This document shows positions 34,126-35,720 of a stretch of 35,720 nucleotides of DNA, one piece after another (position 1 is the stretch's first letter; every line of letters starts with the position of its first letter). Source of the DNA: Saprospiraceae bacterium (GTDB taxonomy: Bacteria > Bacteroidota > Bacteroidia > Chitinophagales > Saprospiraceae); assembly GCA_022763215.1 (NCBI GenBank), contig JALEHC010000194.1:1-35720 (forward strand), given 5' to 3'. A program made the translations under genes and the position numbers. The notes beneath the pieces are model-generated. The model did not search any database, was not told the origin of the DNA, and saw only the letters and a program-made list of their open reading frames with translations.

Positions 34126-35520
34126 ATGTACGAATTGGATAAAAAATACCTGGAGCGACTGGAAGTGCTGGCAGGAGAGATTCAGGAGTCAGAAGAATTG
34201 GCAACGTACCTGGACACAGAAGAAGAAGAGGACTATGCCCGCCTCAAGGAAATGTTTGAGCCACGTATTGGCCTCATTTATTCGGAAGTAGCTTCCAATG
34301 ATCCACTTCAACTTATTGCTTTTGAAACGGTTTTGCTGGACGATGCCTTTGAAGGCTTGTACTTGCCTCGCCTCTTGGGGTACTCTGTACTGCGCGGCGA
34401 AATCAATGACAAAGTGAAATATAGCTTGCCGCAAGATCACTTTAAAGACGTGTTGCTCACGATTTGTGGCTCTGCCAATTTCGATATTTTGCGTAAGCGA
34501 ATCGGGCAGTCAATTCAAATCGGTTTTTCTTTGAGTAGTGATATCTGGATTACCAACCTAATCAATTCTATTGATAATAAACGCATTCGCTATTTTCTGC
34601 AAAGCCAGAAATTGGAAAAATATCGCGATCCAAAGGTGCGTCTGACTGGTTATGAGCGATTTAAGCGTCAGTTTAAAACCGATAATTATCAGACTGCTGC
34701 GTTTCCGCAAACGCGTTCTGAATTAAGTGTTTTGTACTCACCATTGAAGAGCTTCCTACTATACCGTATTAATTCAAAATACGATAACAGTAGCTTGATC
34801 GGACCACTTAAAGACTTTGTGGAAAGTGAGGAGTTTCACGGTATGAAAGAATACTTACGAATTTTGGTGATTTATGCCTCTTTCTTTGAGTTGGATGATG
34901 ATCAGCAGATTCACGTAAGTGAGTATTTTAATAAAGTACGTCAGGAAGCAGAAGATTTTGAAGAGGAGTATTTTGAGTTTATCCTGAAAGTGCAAAAAGA
35001 TGAAAATCAGGATTTGCCCCCTGAGGCAGATCAGAATATGTCTCTAATCGTTGATAAAACGATCAAGGATGAATTGACCAACTATTATGTATTGTTGGAT
35101 ACCATCCATGATAAAGGCTATATGCAAGAAGTGGTGCACGAAGCCGTGAAAGTGTTTTACAGCCGCCATGAAGGTTTGTCCACGATCAATGAGTGTGTGC
35201 GTATGACGATTTACAATTATTTTGCTCGTTATATCAACAACCTTGGCGTGACACAATATTCGGACTATTTTGATATTACCAAGCAGTTTCCGATTTATAT
35301 GGGCATTTTTGCCAATCAGCAGTTCAATCAGGATCTGAAAGACCTGTCGATGAAGTATGTTCGCAGATTGTTGAAGAAGTATACGGATAAGCGTGGGAAA
35401 GACTATCAGGATATCAAGAAATTTGTTTCGACCACTTTCCAAGACTTTGGCTTCTTGAAAGAAAAAGAAGTCGTCGAATTATTCAAGACGAGAAGAAAAC
35501 GCAAAAAAGCGCAAGAATAA
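34126..35520 (+). CDS. Uncharacterised alpha-helical protein
   Basis: This 464-residue protein has no signal peptide, membrane segment or motif I can name. It is rich in charged and aromatic residues and looks helical throughout, like a solenoid of HEAT- or TPR-like helices (for example LKDLSMKYVRRLLKKYTDKR). The N-terminus has an acidic stretch (YLDTEEEEDYARL) and the C-terminus is basic (KTRRKRKKAQE), which could bind nucleic acid or acidic partners. It is cytoplasmic. It has its own -7 element, a leader hairpin and a terminator, so it is monocistronic, downstream of rpsP. Confidence 0.85.
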   Translation: MYELDKKYLERLEVLAGEIQESEELATYLDTEEEEDYARLKEMFEPRIGLIYSEVASNDPLQLIAFETVLLDDAFEGLYLPRLLGYSVLRGEINDKVKYSLPQDHFKDVLLTICGSANFDILRKRIGQSIQIGFSLSSDIWITNLINSIDNKRIRYFLQSQKLEKYRDPKVRLTGYERFKRQFKTDNYQTAAFPQTRSELSVLYSPLKSFLLYRINSKYDNSSLIGPLKDFVESEEFHGMKEYLRILVIYASFFELDDDQQIHVSEYFNKVRQEAEDFEEEYFEFILKVQKDENQDLPPEADQNMSLIVDKTIKDELTNYYVLLDTIHDKGYMQEVVHEAVKVFYSRHEGLSTINECVRMTIYNYFARYINNLGVTQYSDYFDITKQFPIYMGIFANQQFNQDLKDLSMKYVRRLLKKYTDKRGKDYQDIKKFVSTTFQDFGFLKEKEVVELFKTRRKRKKAQE

Positions 35521-35529
35521 ACAAAGTCA

Positions 35530-35561
35530 GGGAGGTCTTTTTTCAAGGATCTCCCTTTTTT
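35530..35561 (+). terminator. Intrinsic terminator after the last gene
   Basis: GGGAGGTC (35530-35537) pairs with GATCTCCC (35548-35555), eight pairs with one G-T, followed by six T. Confidence 0.9.
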
Positions 35562-35593
35562 ATTTCCTTTCTACTGCGGAATATTTGTAAATT

Positions 35594-35720
35594 TTGGGCA
35601 AATAGTTTAGCTTATAAACTTAGTACTCTGTAACCTAAATTCCTTAGCCTTTTGAATCTAAAATTTTGCCCAACTCTGCGTTGCGTACTCGCCTTGATAG
35701 CTAAGGCTATCAGGCTCCGC
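35594..35720. repeat. Inverted-repeat-rich stretch cut by the window edge
   Basis: TTGGGCAAA (35594-35602) is mirrored by TTTGCCCAA (35665-35673). CCTTAGC (35642-35648) is mirrored by GCTAAGG (35700-35706). TGATAGC and GCTATCA (35695-35701 with 35706-35712) form a hairpin. The last 50 bases are also GC-richer than the sequence before them. It may be the left part of a dispersed palindromic element; no second copy lies in the window. Confidence 0.4.

Overview
The window reads as chromosomal DNA of a marine or environmental Bacteroidota, most likely of the Saprospiraceae/Lewinella type. This is inferred from four things: several secreted proteins end in type IX secretion (T9SS) C-terminal sorting domains; several genes carry the Bacteroidota -7 box TAnnTTTG and one has the full TTTG-N19-TAnnTTTG promoter; there are few Shine-Dalgarno sequences; and lepB and rpsP have the enlarged forms usual in this phylum. 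I see no prophage, transposase, CRISPR array, tRNA or rRNA gene.

Left part (1-12.8 kb). A 5'-truncated gene is followed by a leftward operon of a TPR-AAA+ ATPase, a TPR membrane protein and a long-form urocanase (hutU). Divergent from it is a short NUDIX/MarC pair. Then come leftward genes for an N-acetylmuramoyl-L-alanine amidase, signal peptidase I (lepB) and a two-gene ABC exporter. A 411-bp gene-free gap precedes a small outer-membrane barrel gene.

Middle part (12.8-18.7 kb). Leftward genes encode a lipoprotein, a GHL10-type glycosidase-like secreted protein and an uncharacterised helical protein. A roughly 1-kb non-coding block follows. It holds two tandem, sequence-related units, each with a similar promoter, a 5' hairpin, a conserved unpaired core and a strong intrinsic terminator. 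I read these as two paralogous small RNAs, and they are the most interesting signal in the window. Next is rpe.

Right part (18.8-33.0 kb). This is a run of envelope and secretome genes: a TonB-dependent receptor, a 56-residue membrane protein with a textbook Bacteroidota promoter, an M43 metalloprotease with a T9SS tail, a T9SS-tailed protein of unknown function, a secreted alpha/beta hydrolase, a PQQ-propeller lipoprotein, a PhoX-like phosphatase, and (convergent) a 1016-residue glycine-rich protein with five PKD domains and a T9SS tail. They look like surface and extracellular hydrolysis functions rather than one pathway.

End (33.2-35.7 kb). rpsP has a structured leader and a long acidic tail. 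It is followed by an uncharacterised helical protein behind a leader hairpin, and by an inverted-repeat-rich stretch cut by the window edge.
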